Numbered from the stretch's first letter, positions 12,819 to 25,033 are shown. The stretch: DNA of 64,000 nucleotides from Rostratula benghalensis (GCA_013399305.1 VXAI01000015.1:3323329-3387328), one strand, 5' to 3'. The notes: generated by a model not told the origin, from the letters alone. Numbers and translations: made by a program.

Positions 12819-12925
12819 GCTCCGCTCCGCGCTGCTCCGCGTCCGCGCCGCCGGGGAGGCTCCGCTCCACGCTTCTCCGCCGAGGACGCTCCGCTCTTCT
12901 CCGCGCTGCTCCGCCGGGGGTACTC
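12819..12925. repeat. Degenerate CTCCGC-type repeat cluster in the CpG island
   Basis: The hexamer CTCCGC and close variants (CTCCGCG, CTCCGCT, CTCCGCC) recur more than ten times, imperfectly spaced, in about 110 bases upstream of MMP17 exon 1. It looks like a decayed GC-rich minisatellite inside the promoter. Confidence 0.7.
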
Positions 12926-13100
12926 CGCCGCCGGGGCGGTCACATCGCCCCACTCCCGCACCCCGCGGAGCGAGAAAGTTGCTCCGGTCGCTGGCGCGGA
13001 GCAAAGCGCGGCTCGGTGGCGGCGGCGGCTGCTGCTGGTACCCGAGGCTGCCGAAGCTCCACCGCTTCTGCCAAGCACCCCTCTGCGCCCGGCCGGCGGC

Positions 13101-13142
13101 GGGGGAGGAGGAGGAGAAGAGGAGGAGGAGGAGGAGGAAGGG
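13101..13142 (+). repeat. (GGA)n simple repeat in the CpG island
   Basis: A purine-only run of GGA/GAA triplets on the plus strand, which is a CT-rich run on the MMP17 sense strand. It sits in the presumed promoter or distal 5' UTR of MMP17. Purine/pyrimidine tracts of this type can be length-polymorphic. Confidence 0.9.
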
Positions 13143-13719
13143 ATGCTAATGATGGAGGCGGTGTCAGGGCTCCAGCGGGGAGGGGGTGGCATAGCGCGGT
13201 CTGGCCGCGGCGCTGCGCAGCGCCGAGCACCGGTACCGCTCCCTGCCCTTAGCAGGGGAGGGCTCAGTCCCCGAGCAGGCAGTGTCCCCTCTCAGCTTTG
13301 TATTTTGTGTTTCCAAGACGCCTCTTTCTAAACATCAAAATTTCTTTAAGTACCAGCCCATTCTCTGAGTTGGTTTTAAGTGCCGTGGAAAAGACTGAGT
13401 AGCTGGTGTATCTCTGACTGATACCCAGGCTCAGTGAGACAAATGTCTGGCTTGTCCCCATAAACAGCATAATGGGATCCTGTGGCCTCTGCAGTGTGCC
13501 CTCCCATGAGAGCTGTGAATCTGCCACATGCTCTGACAGGCCAGATGGCAGGGGACACCCTGACATCTCCAACTCCTGCCAGTTCAGCATAAAAAGGTAC
13601 TTCATACTTAGCATCTGTGTTCCCCACTTCCTATTAACACATTAATACTCTCAGCAGCTTTAGAAATTACCTTTAAAGTTGGTTTAAAATAGGAACTTTA
13701 AGTGTACTCTCCTTTAAAA

Positions 13720-13736
13720 ATATATATATATATATA
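13720..13736. repeat. (TA)n microsatellite
   Basis: A short perfect TA dinucleotide run in AT-rich sequence, just upstream of the MMP17 CpG island. Confidence 0.9.
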
Positions 13737-14900
13737 AATAAGAAATGAAAATAATGAAGAATTGGCAGAGATGAAAAATTGCTTCTAGATGCTGTTGGGG
13801 CAAAACTGTAACAGACATTGATATGACACCTTCTGCACAAATAGATTAATTCAGCAATGAACCATAGCTACTTCTGGAGATATTTAATATCAAACAGGAC
13901 TAGAGAAGAGCAGTGGAGGAGAAAAGAAGAAATCTTTGTGCAGCAGAATCTGTCTAAAGAGAATTAACAGGGAGACTTTGCTTTCTGAAGGCAAGTTTGT
14001 GGTAGCCTGTGTCCCGGTGAGCTGGGCTGAGATAACTGCCCCAGCACCAGAGAAATCAGAGGGAAAAACCCTGGATGGGCTCACAGCCTCACCAAACAGA
14101 GCTACTACTGCAGCTCAAGAGCTTTACTTCTCACTAAAGCAAAGTTCGCCTTCTTTAAAAGCCCAGCCTGGTTCCACAGGTGCAGGGAGGGGAAATTGAA
14201 AAGGCAGGAGCTCCCTGCACCCAGGTGCTGAGCAATGGGGCTGGCAGCACCCACTCACCATTTAATTTGGCTTTGGAAAGAGACCCACAGTTGCCTTGTC
14301 ACTGAGCTCCCATCTCCTGTGAGGTGGTTTCCCCTTCTCTGTGCATCCCTCTCCCCTTTGCAGGATTCACTCCTCCTCTGTGCACCTCCTGCTGCCCTCA
14401 TCTCGTCCTGCCCATACTGCAGCTGCTGCTGCTCTCGGGGGAGATCTTCCCACCTCCAATAACTGTCACACCAGCCCCAATGAGATGAGGATTATTATTT
14501 GCTCTATTCCAGAAACCACCACTCCCAGCAGAAAGCAGCAGCCACCCAACACCCCTCGACCCTTCCCGGGTTTTCCGACACAGAAGCATTATCCCATGCA
14601 GTCAGGCCAGCCTGGCATTGCTTAGCAACATCACATGTAGTAATTTCCTGCTAAGCAGTTTCAGAATCTCTTCTTATTAGGGGTCATTTCTCTTGGCAGT
14701 TGACATGACTCTGGGCAGATCAAAGTGATCCTCGGGAGGAAGGTAGAGGCAGAACAGCCACACAGGGGTGGGAGGAGTGTGCAGCAGTGACTCAAAAGCC
14801 CAGAGCGTCCAGGGCAGATTCTGTGGTGATGGAGTCCCCACAGCAGGAACTGTCAGCACAAGTTCACTGACCTCAGTGAAGGCCACAAACTGGGTTTAGC

Positions 14901-15667
14901 ATCATAGAATGGTTAGAGTTAGAAGGGATCTTAAAGATCATCAAGTTCCAACACACCCGCCCTGGGCAGGGACACTTCCCACTAAAGCAGGTTGCTCACA
15001 CTTGGACTTAAATACTCCCAGGGGTGGGGCTTCCACAACTTCTTTGGGCAACCCATTCCAGTGTCTCAACACCCTCACAGTAAAGGATTTCTTTCTAGTA
15101 TCTAATCTAAATCTCCCCTCTTTCAATTTAAAACCATTACCCCTCATCCTATCACTCACTCCCTGACAAAGAGCCCCTTCTCCATCTCTCCTGTAGGCTC
15201 CCTTCAGATACTGGAAGGCTGCAATAAGGTCTCCCTGGAGCGTTCTCTTCTCCAGGCTGAACAAGCCAAACTTTCTCAACCTGTCTTCATAGGAGAGGTG
15301 CTCCAGCCCTCTGATCACCCTTGTGGCCCTCTGCTGGACCTGTTCCAACAGTTCCATGTCCTTCCTGTGCTGAGGACTCCGAAGCTGGACACAGTACTCC
15401 AAGTGGGGTCTCCCAAGAGCAGAGCAGAGGGATAGAATCACCTCCCATGACCTGTTGGCCACACTTCTTTTGATGTGGCCCAGGATGGCGTTGGCTTTCT
15501 GGGCTGCCAGTGCACACTGCCAGCTCACGTCGAGCTTCTCATCCACCATCACTTCTCCTCAGGGCTGCTCGCCCAGCCATTCTCTGCCCAACCTGTATTT
15601 GTACTTTGGGTTGCCATGTCCTAGGTGCAGGACCCCACACTTGGCCTGGTTGAACTTCATGAAATAT
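14901..15667 (-). mobile_element. CR1 LINE, 5'-truncated, with a long intact ORF2 tail
   Basis: On the minus strand a CR1 copy of about 0.77 kb ends at 14901 with the reversed tail motif 'atcatagaatggtt'. Its ORF2 C-terminal part is still open for 203 codons (14941-15552), with CR1 signatures YEDRLRKFGLFSLEKR, GDLIAAFQYLKGAYRRDG and GFKLKEGRFRLDTRKKSF. The part toward 15667 reads as the preceding CR1 segment with a broken frame. The catalytic FADD-type motif of the reverse transcriptase lies further 5' and is absent, so the copy is dead. The well-kept frame suggests a younger insertion than the other CR1 copies here. Confidence 0.95.
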
Positions 15668-16700
15668 ACACAAGCCCATTATTATTTTTCCAAGCACTCC
15701 TGGTGACTATCACCAGCATGCCACAGCCCATGTGCCCATACACAGAGCCTGAGGGAGGGTGGCAGATGAAGAAATTGGCACAGACACAAAAATCCAGATC
15801 CAGCAACCAACTCCTTCACTAACACCAGCACAAAGAAACTCTGTTCCTCTACGTGGCACGGTTTGTTAGCCTGGTCCTCATGCTGGGCAGCCTGCAGCTC
15901 TAGGGCTTGAACGTATGCCTTATCCATGGTGCCCCCTCTCCTGCCCTAGCTGCATCATCCCATGGCAGCAAGGCTACCTCAGCTACCTCCCTCATGTTTC
16001 TGGAAGATACTGCACACACCACCCCCATGTTTATCCCATTTTGCATATGACGGCAATGAAGGATAAAGGTTCATTGGGGGCAACCTGCGAGCTGTTGGAC
16101 CAAATATAAAAGCTGAGCCCACTCCAGCTGGAAGAGTTTTGCTTTTAACTTCAACGGGTCAAGATTGGAGAGCACATCCTACCATTTTATCTTCACCTCC
16201 CAGGTCATCCTTTCTCACAGCAGCACATCAGGGACAAAATTTTCACAGTTTCCATCAGACCGAGTGTCCTAAGCAGATTGACAGCAGGGCAAATAGAAGA
16301 TGCTGCTCTATGTCAAATATAGTTTAATCCTTTTTCAATCCTTTAATTCTTTCCTGTAGCACTAAATGTAAGGGTGTACCCATTTCTACCAAATCTAGAA
16401 TGTATTACAACCTGCCTACTGGGAGAGAATACTTTTTCCACAGTTGTTTCTCATGCACATGTATTACACCCAGACATGGGTTGAAATCACTGAGTTTTGG
16501 GTGTTTGCAGAACATTTCACTGCAGAAGACTTAACACAAGCTGCCAGCTCCATGCTCCCACAGAGGAGCACTGTGCAGAAGGCTCAGCTTCTTACCAGCT
16601 CTCCTTCACACCACCTCCTGCCTCCAGCATACCAGGAACGAGTGTCATCCTGACTGGGGTGGATCATTTTTTGATGGAGCAGATGGTCCCAAGCAATGTC

Positions 16701-16719
16701 AAAATAAATAAATAAATAC
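16701..16719. repeat. (AAAT)n simple repeat
   Basis: About four and a half AAAT units. No adjoining retroposon body was recognised. Confidence 0.85.
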
Positions 16720-17704
16720 AATAGTGTCTTGTATCTATTCCTGTTAGCAACACATGTTGGGGAGGACTGTAACGTTAGTGTAGCTGAGAGCCAGCACTCA
16801 CAAAGACCACTGCTCATAATGAAGGCTGGATGGGCTCCCTGCACTTTTAGATGAAGGGCTGCACACCTGTAGAGGGGAATTTTGAATTCCTGGGTGGTCA
16901 GGACAGTTTTGTCTGCATCTTCAAATGCCCAAGTGCTGCCTGATCTCCTCTCTGTGGAGCAAAAGAAGAAGGGTGCCTGGGGGTAAGGAGAGCACCCATC
17001 CCTCTCCCCTGTGGCCACAGCACCCTGAGCACTCAGCTTCAGGGGGCAGTTTTAGCCAGCAGCAGCTGGGTGGGATGGGTAGCACCCTGGGTCCTGCTTG
17101 ATGAAGCACTTCAGCTCATGGCTCAAGATCCCCACTCACATCCCATTAGGGGCTGGAACTGGAACAGAGGAGCTCTGTGAGGCAAGAGTTTTGCAGATCT
17201 GGCTAAGATTTTCCAAGAACACAAACAAACAACCCCACAAAAACCCTCAAAGTTTTTAGGTGGCCAAATCCCCTTGAATTTTCCAGCCTCAGACATCTGC
17301 AGATGCCGATAGCTGTGCTGTTTCACCATCTGCCCAGGTATCAGTTATGAGCATCTGTGTTATGACAGCACCTCAGAGCCAGTCTTGCACCATAAGAACC
17401 TGCAATGTCAATATTCATATACATTGGATGAGCAGCTGCTTTGTCCATACCCTAAAGCTATTCAAAGAAATTCACAACCTATTTATAAACTTTTTTAGCA
17501 AACACTTATAAAAGACAAGATGGGAGATTCCTCTGTGTTAATCAAAGGCTAAGTCACAAATTACGCCACCAAAAAAGTCTACAACCATGTCATGATAATG
17601 GTTTTATTGTAGGAGAATTCCTCCTCCAACAAAACACTGCTTGATCATCAAGACACAAAGAATTCCCAGAGAAGGTCTAAACCCTCAGACTGTTGTAGAA
17701 TGTA

Positions 17705-17719
17705 CATATATATATATAT
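17705..17719. repeat. (TA)n microsatellite
   Basis: A short TA run following TGTACA, in AT-rich intergenic sequence. Confidence 0.8.
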
Positions 17720-17929
17720 TTTCAACTTTAAGCACAAGTAATCATTCTGACATCACTCTAACCAAATTAATATAATAGAAGTACATTTCTCCTTGGGAAG
17801 GTGGAAGTTGTGCACAGTGTAGCAAGGCAGATCTTATGGATGCCACCAGCTCCTCACAGCTACAGAGAGCAGAGTCAGGCTATGTGAAGAACCTAGCTGG
17901 AAATAAACGAACTGTAAATGTTTTCTCTT

Positions 17930-18660
17930 TCCATTTCCATCAATAAAAAGAAAAACCACCTCAGTGGCATAGCTTTAACTCCACACTCGCATGGTAATAA
18001 CAGTATGGGCGTAGATAGAGTTTTCTTGCCATTCATTACCCAGGTGAGTCGCTGAATAGAATTTATTTAAGGAAGGAATGGCATGATGACTTTAATTCCG
18101 TTAAGTGTAGCTTCCCAAATGCATTCTTTAGGCTTCATTTGTTGCAAATGAATGACTCAGTTAAAACAGCATTTAAATACATTTTAGCCAAAATATTTGC
18201 TTTGCACAACCACAAAATACAGATAACTGCAATCATCCGTGAGTAAGAACAAGCAAATTGACAGACACAGCAGATAGCTGTTTATTGTGATACCCATAGT
18301 CTTTTTTAGCACAAAACTTTTATGCGAAACAAGAAAAGCCACTAAAGCTGATTTGCAAGTTTGCCTTTCCCTGATCTGCCTGGTATCATTGGTCTTTGGA
18401 AATAAGCTGTAAAGACGTAAACTATCTGTTTTCTTTCCACGTGCATTCCAGCCAAAACGCATTTACTTAAAATATCTTCACCTTTGTGCACCAAGATGGT
18501 GAGTATGAATTTAAAATGTCATTATCTTCTAACTGTATATGCTACGTGCAAGATTTTTCCTCTCGGTGTCTTTAGTATAATTAGCATGTATGACAACATT
18601 CAGACGATTTAATTTCCCAATTACACAGCTCTACTGAAAATATCCTTTGCATTAAATATG
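17930..18660. promoter_or_regulatory. Candidate conserved non-coding block (long)
   Basis: More than 700 bases free of recognisable repeats, AT-rich but with several retained CpGs (CTCGCATGG, GGGCGTAGATAG, GTCGCTGAAT). Motifs seen are TTGCAAAT at 18142-18149 (octamer or C/EBP-like) and TGACTCA at 18153-18159 (AP-1 core), close together. There is no coding frame of note. The texture is that of deeply conserved amniote regulatory DNA; the call is inference. Confidence 0.35.
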
Positions 18661-18775
18661 CAGCAGTTCTTATCAGTAGATACTCCACAACTTCTTCTGC
18701 CCTGTTATATCACTGCAGATGCTCATGTTTTTGGCAAGTTGAGAAATGATAATTTTCTGCCCTATCAACCAGGGA

Positions 18776-18880
18776 GATGGCAATCGCGGCGGCGCAGAGA
18801 AGGGGGGGCCTGGGCTGTCGCGGTGCCCCCTCCCCAGCAGCAGCCGCTCCTACAGCACGCACAGCGTTCCCAAGGGACAG
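18776..18880. other. Isolated GC- and CpG-rich pocket
   Basis: About 100 bases of GC-rich, CpG-containing sequence (AATCGCGGCGGCGC, GTCGCGGTGCC) sit abruptly inside the surrounding AT-rich block. A 76-codon plus-strand frame (18658-18888) crosses it and ends in an Arg/Gln/Pro-rich stretch with no family resemblance. It could be a tiny orphan CpG island, an old GC-rich insertion or a promoter of an unknown transcript. Confidence 0.45.
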
Positions 18881-21679
18881 CCATGTAGCATGGCCTTCTT
18901 GCTGAGTCCAAGTGGTGAATCAGTTTATGCTGTGAAGTGTGAGAATGGGGACATTTGTGATATTATCCTGCTGTTCTCCTAGAAGCTTTGTTAGCCATGG
19001 GAAAAATCAGTAACTGGAATCTACTTTGCTTGCAACTGATATCATCCAGAAGCTACTTATTTGCTTGCCTGCTTCTAGGACTGATGGGTGACCAATGATA
19101 ACAAAATAAAATAAATTATTTCTCCAAGACCAGTAGTAGACATATAGGTTAAGTACTAGCCATAGAAAATTTGGAAATTTTTCTTTTCTATGAGTAAAAA
19201 TGAAGCAGAAATGGGCATTTACAGATGACTTGAGAGTATCAAGCTTTTTTTTTTTTTTCCTTCCTTGTTCTTCGACTGAAAAAACAAACTTACTGACATT
19301 TCTTCAATACCTTATATGAAAGAAGGGAAGCTAAAGTTAGGAACAGGGAAACCAGTATTTTCCTGCAGGCCAGGGCTCTGGAGCAGAGGGATGCTGCAGA
19401 GATGCTTGCAGTGCTTTTGGCCACAGGACTTTTGTTCTCTGCATAATCACAACACTGGCACAAAGGATCTTCAGCATCTCACGTATGTCCGCCTGCCAGC
19501 TCTAGCTCAACAGGGCAAGGCAGCACTAACCATCTTCCCCAGGAACTCATCCCTCTCGAGCCCACTAACAACACAGCTTAGACCTCTCTAACACACCCTA
19601 AGGTCTAAATCTTGCAGATTTCTCCCACATAACACCTGAAAAATGCAGCCTTCCCCAGCTTCCCACACAGCTGCAGATTTCCCCAGCTCACTTCTCTGCT
19701 GTAAAGCCCTTTTATCTCCCCCTGCCAATCATGCTCCTACAGGTACCTGTATCAAATGCTGTTTCAGGGGTCTTTTTCCAAGCCTTTCGCTTTGACCATC
19801 TCTCTGTGCTCCTCTCCGAAAGGCTTTCTGCTGAATTCTCTATATCAGATCAAACATAAACTGCTTGTCTATATTTCAAAGGCCTTCACAGGCAACTCTG
19901 CTTTGTCTTTCATTACTCATTTAGCACCAAGAAATCAGTTCCCTCCTCCAGCTGGCCTTGAAACCAGCCTCTCTCTTCCTTTGCTAGACTCTCAAACAGT
20001 CATGCTTACACTTTCTTTCATGCTGTCCCTTCTGAATGAGTGGGTTTTTTTCCTTCTAAGCAAAAAAATAAATCAGACTTTACCCAAGAATATACCCTGT
20101 CAGATCAGGATATCCACATCCACACACCCCCTCAGTGTATTTTCTCCAACACAACTCTGCTCCAAGAAGTCGAGCAATGCTATTTTGTAGTTTCTTTCAT
20201 CTCCCTTGCTTGCAACCTTCCCTTGTTTTGTGTCTTCTCCTGGAGTTCCCTGGCACTACAGTAACGTTATTGGCAGATACAACGTCTCATTACTCAGCTC
20301 ATTGCCACCAAGCAGAAGCAAGCACACACCGTATCACACAACACCAGCTGCCTTTGCCTCCCCACTGCATCCTATACTTCTCACAGAACAGTGTTTAAGG
20401 CATTAACACCCAGAAATTATAAAACAGCACAAGTTTTCCAGGTCTAGCTGTGCTATGAGCTTCCCCAACACAGCAAAATCTCAATGAAGATCTTGCAATA
20501 ACAAGCGAAGAAGGAGGACAGGCCAGACTGCCACGGGAAAGCAAACTGAAGTGTAATCGTATCTTCACTGGCAGCATTCACTGTGCTTTTTAATACCATC
20601 AATGTCCTTTCATGCACCATCTTTTTAAGCAACGAAGAGAAGTCTAGAGGTTAATTAATAAGAAGTAGAACATAGTCACTTTATTTAAAAAAAAAAAGAA
20701 ACAAACACAAAAAAACCCCAACCCAGCTCTAAAAGCTGCAAGCTAGAATTTGATGGAATTTTCCAGTGGAAAAAAATAAATACTAATTTTAACACTAAGT
20801 AAACAGAACAGACTGTCCTTTGGCTTTGAAAAATCATGAAACTTTTGACCCGCTTTTATAATGCTTTAATAAGCATTTGTGCTTTCTGTCAGTCAGGAAG
20901 AGAGCAAATTATGTGGCACACATCAAAAGCCAGCAATCCGTTATACTCACAGGTACACCATGCCCTACGGAGGCAGATAGGCACTTTAGTAATGGCAGAA
21001 CATCTCATCAATTAGATCTAGCTATACATCTTCATTCAATGTCTGACATGTTGACTGGCAACCTTTCTAGAGACCTGGCTCATGCATCTGGGGGATGCTG
21101 TTGTCAGGGCCAGGAAAGCTTCTAAAGCCATGCTTTCCATCAGGGAGTCATGGGCAAGGGGTACCCAGACCTCAGCCGCATACGGGGCTGCAGAGCCCCC
21201 CACCCACAAACAGCACATGCTGCACCAGGGATCCTTGCCCTGATCTCAGGTCTGTGCTCTGCTCACTATGCTGTTCCTCTTCCTGGTTGTCTTCCTCTGC
21301 CCAACCCAAATTCCTGCCAGTTCCTTCCCCCTGCCTCCTCTGAAATCCCTAGTGAGTGGGGGTTGACTGCAGTGCTATTCCCTGGTCCCCACAGAGCCTG
21401 CTCTTCTCCTCTCTGTCTGGTTGGTTCTCTTGGAGGGCAGCAGTTACTTAAGGTGCCAAGACCCTTGGGTTTGAACCCCAGATAAGTCCTGGTGTCCTTC
21501 ACCTTCTAGTTCCAGGAACCTCACTTCCAGCGAGATTGAGATTTTTTGGTGTTCAACAGAGCGCAATAAAAAGCATTCAGATGTTTTATGGGAAAGGATT
21601 TAAGACTGACCATTACCATCTTTTAAAGGGAAAATATTACCAGAAAATAAAAGGCAGGAAAGAAACCTTTCATGAGGAT

Positions 21680-21800
21680 GGGACAAGCAGAAAGGAGACT
21701 AAAACCAGCAGATACAAGACAGACGTTAGGAAAAGCTGTAAGAATAATGAAGTATTTAACCCCATTGCCTGGGAAGGTTGTGGGATCCCCACCATCAGAC
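21680..21800 (+). mobile_element. Possible degenerate CR1-type LINE remnant
   Basis: The string 'aagacagacgttaggaaaa' and the later 'cctgggaaggttgtgggatccccacc' resemble the CR1 3' region in the same order and spacing as in better-preserved copies. The 3' tail motif is not visible, and similarity is low. Confidence 0.4.
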
Positions 21801-23003
21801 CAAGAGGCTCTTAGGATCAGCTCAGGCTTGAGTGGCCACCTTGGTGCAGGAGAACAGACTCCTGTGTGTCTTCCTAATCTCATTTGATGTTTTATTTCTG
21901 CTGTTCCTCATCTGACCTTGATCTTCTTGCCTTTAAGAACTTAATGAGGAAAGGACCATTAGCCTAAAGCCATTGTTGCATTCATATAGATGCAGTTGCA
22001 GCTGCTTACCCTTTATAATGGGATTTAGAAGCCTGAATATTCAAATTCAGCCTTTTCTTCGTTAAGCAAAGAACCTTTAAGAAGTGTTTGAGCAACATGT
22101 TTGGATTCAGAGCTGAACATTTACCATATTGCACGTCCAGAAGTTTTTCCTGGCCCAGTTGGTTATAAAGCCCAGCTGGCAACCATGGAACCTGTTTTGA
22201 AATGTCAGCAAAACTCAAGGATATTTTGGAGCCAGTGTTGCAAGTGCAGGGCTTTTTCTTACTCCAAACAATTCATCTCAGAGATGCACTGCCCACAAAG
22301 CCAGCACAGCTCTTAGCAAAGCTAAGCACAACTAAAGACAGCCACCAGTGCTGCTCAGCTTCCATAACAGGAAAACCCTGCATCTCTCAGGCAAAACTAT
22401 TCCAGCACGTCAAATCCAGACAAATCAATACTTGCAAGGTTACTTTCTCCACAGCTTCCTCTAGACCTTCTCAGCAAAACTACAACCAAAGGAAAGTTTA
22501 ACTCTCTTGATTGGTCCTCCGTGCTTGAAGCCTAGAGGGAGTATGTCAGTTCAAGAAGGCAAATGATACCATGAAACCTGCTCTTAGTGGCAAAACTCAC
22601 CTTTTTTGTGGTTTTGGGCTATTCTTTCCTGTGGAAAAGTTTCCACCAAGGTCAAATTAAGTGGCTTCTGTTGGAAGAGGAAGGCTTTGCTGCTGGAAAC
22701 ACAAGGCACTGACCCAGGAGAAACATCCCTCTCCTATTCTACTCACCCCTGGATTGATGAAGGGTGAAGGACAAAAGCCCTATTCAGATTGGGCTATTGG
22801 AGGCAGGTGGCAGGAGGCAGGCCCTATTCAGATTCCTCTGCCGTCAGAGGAATGCAAAATAAACAGTAGTATAATTTGTGGAGCAACTTTGGGAACTTAA
22901 TTTTTTTCTCAGGATTCAACTTTAATGACTTCTTCTTACTTGCTGGACCCTAAGTGGCTAGTTATGTCATGCTGCATTAGAAGCTGAAGCTGCGCATCAG
23001 ACC

Positions 23004-23057
23004 TGAAGGGGAAAAAAAAAGCAAAAGAAAAAAGAAAAGAGAAAAAAAGCAAAAAAG
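23004..23057 (+). repeat. A-rich polypurine tract
   Basis: About 54 bases almost entirely A with G and rare C on the plus strand. On the minus strand it is a long polypyrimidine tract ending in CAG, an ideal-looking splice acceptor, followed by a 20-codon open segment (see findings). Confidence 0.9.
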
Positions 23058-24269
23058 CCCCAAACAGTTTTCCTTCACCAAGAACAAACATATGCAGTAG
23101 CACAGTGCTTGGAAATAAATTGCTCATGAACCTTCTGGCTTGAAGCTACCAGTAAATCTTCCTGTTTGCAGTGATGCCCAGGTATATATGGCAAAAAATT
23201 TCACTGCTCTATTAAAGGTCTTACTGAAAAGTCTCCCTGCTTTACAGAAAAGCTCTTATTTACCCCTTGTGTCCTCAGAATAACAGATTACCACAGCTCC
23301 TGGCAATCACAACACAGCTCAGCTCTATGTCCATACTGCAGACTAAAGTGCATTACATAGATTGCAAGCTGTTACATAAACCAAACTTTTATTATGGTGG
23401 TTATAGCAGCAAGATGTCCAAAGGGATGTTTTATATACAGCCTCTCCCTGTGCTTGATCAAAGCACAATAAAATGCCTTTTTTTTTTTAAGCTTCACTAG
23501 AGAAATATTTTATTGTTTTTAAATCATCCAATACTTTACCACTAATTCCCTGTGTTATTAAAGCTTGAACGAGGAGACTTAGGGTCTAGCTCTTGCAAAT
23601 CCTCAGTCAATTGAGTTGAGGTTTTGAAAGCCTTAGTGCTGAGTGATTCAGACCTGAACCATCAGAAGACAGCTGTCAGTGGACAGGAGGCTCAATACCG
23701 TCCAGCTCTGCTCATTACTGTCCCGATTTTGTCCTGAGAACGGGCATCTACATTGCTTGGCAGCAGGATGGAGAAGGTGGGCAAGCAGGTGTTGCTTTGG
23801 CTTGGAGATGCCATGTGGGGCTGGGCACAGCCAGCAGCCTCCAGTCACCCAGATCTGACAGCAGCATCTTGTTTCTCAGGGGCTTCCCGAGAAAGATACA
23901 GGGCAGAGCACAAGACGAGCAGACAATTTGGTAGTGTGCCTGTGCAAAGAAATTAGGCTGCTACAACAAAGACCTGGGGTCCCAGATCCACCCGCCTCCA
24001 AGAAATACCCCAGTCCTGATCAACACCAGTGGCTGATCATGCCCCCCTCAGCTTCACCCAGCACATAGGAGTCACCAGGAGCATGCACAGGCATGGGTGT
24101 TGGGGCTCTGCTGCACAGCCACCCACCTCCTGCCTCAGAGCAATACATATGGTCCCAAACACTCCCCCTCCCCCAGAAGGTCTCAGTGCGCACAAGACCC
24201 CCCTCAGGGGACATAAGCAACTTTCCCCTGCCCAGCATGAGCTGGCTGTCTCCTGACAGTAAAGCCATA

Positions 24270-24390
24270 CTAATTGCTGTCTGGTACAATTAGGCTTATT
24301 CCTACTTGTAATTTAATTTGTGCGAGAATGCTAGTTCAGCACAGGAGTTTGCATGCATTTGTGGCTCCTTCAATTAGCAGCACTTTGTAG
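24270..24390. promoter_or_regulatory. Candidate conserved non-coding block
   Basis: A short unique block with CTAATTGC, ACAATTAGG, TAATTTAATT and CAATTAGC, all homeodomain-type cores, in about 120 bases, flanked by more GC-rich ordinary sequence. No coding potential. Confidence 0.3.
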
Positions 24391-24811
24391 TCACTCAGAA
24401 AACGGCTGTACCAGGGCTCACTCTCATCCCTCCTAGAAGGATGCTCAGAGGCATAGGGCTGGTTGGACTTGGGCAGGGATGTGCCCAGCCTTGTCCCTGG
24501 GGAACACCCGCTCAGAGCGGGACATTAGAGGCTGAGCCAAACCCACCACGACCCTGAGCAACAGGGGAGGCCACCAGCCAGGAGCCCTCCTGGCTCTCTG
24601 GCATCAAAAGCATCTGGAGTTAAGGAACAGGTAGAGAGGGGTGGCAGGTAAATAATGCTGTGCTTAAGAAAAGGAGGAGGGAAAAGACCCAAGAAGTAGA
24701 AGTCAGAATAACATTAATGCAAAACAGTATTTCCTACCACTTGTGATGTTGCAACTTTATGTATTCCTTGTGGGATCAGGAACATCTTAGGTACTGTGGG
24801 AGGTTCTTGAC

Positions 24812-25033
24812 NNNNNNNNNNNNNNNNNNNNNNNNNNNNNNNNNNNNNNNNNNNNNNNNNNNNNNNNNNNNNNNNNNNNNNNNNNNNNNNNNNNNNNNNN
24901 NNNNNNNNNNNNNNNNNNNNNNNNNNNNNNNNNNNNNNNNNNNNNNNNNNNNNNNNNNNNNNNNNNNNNNNNNNNNNNNNNNNNNNNNNNNNNNNNNNNN
25001 NNNNNNNNNNNNNNNNNNNNNNNNNNNNNNNNN
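24812..25033. other. Assembly gap (N-run)
   Basis: 222 undetermined bases in the intergenic region. The flanks are not unusually GC-rich, so a collapsed repeat or an ordinary scaffold join is possible. Confidence 0.99.

Larger units (their letters stand above)
12330..13265 (-). promoter_or_regulatory. MMP17: CpG island and promoter of MMP17
   Basis: The base composition changes sharply from about half GC outside to very GC-rich with dense CpG inside. GC boxes are visible at 12776-12784 (CCCGCCCC) and 12934-12939 (GGGCGG). No TATA box was seen at a sensible distance from exon 1, so a TATA-less, CpG-island promoter is likely. The island covers exon 1 (12512-12598) and extends about 0.7 kb upstream on the minus strand, where the 5' UTR and start sites should lie. 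Part of it is missing in the 139-base gap. Long open frames on both strands here are a by-product of high GC and the N-run. Confidence 0.8.

Noticed and set aside
12074..13331. Very long open frames on both strands (up to 372 codons) over the CpG island
   Set aside because: They cross the N-gap, whose undetermined codons count as open, and the very high GC makes stops rare. Only the 29-codon MMP17 exon 1 within them has family support.
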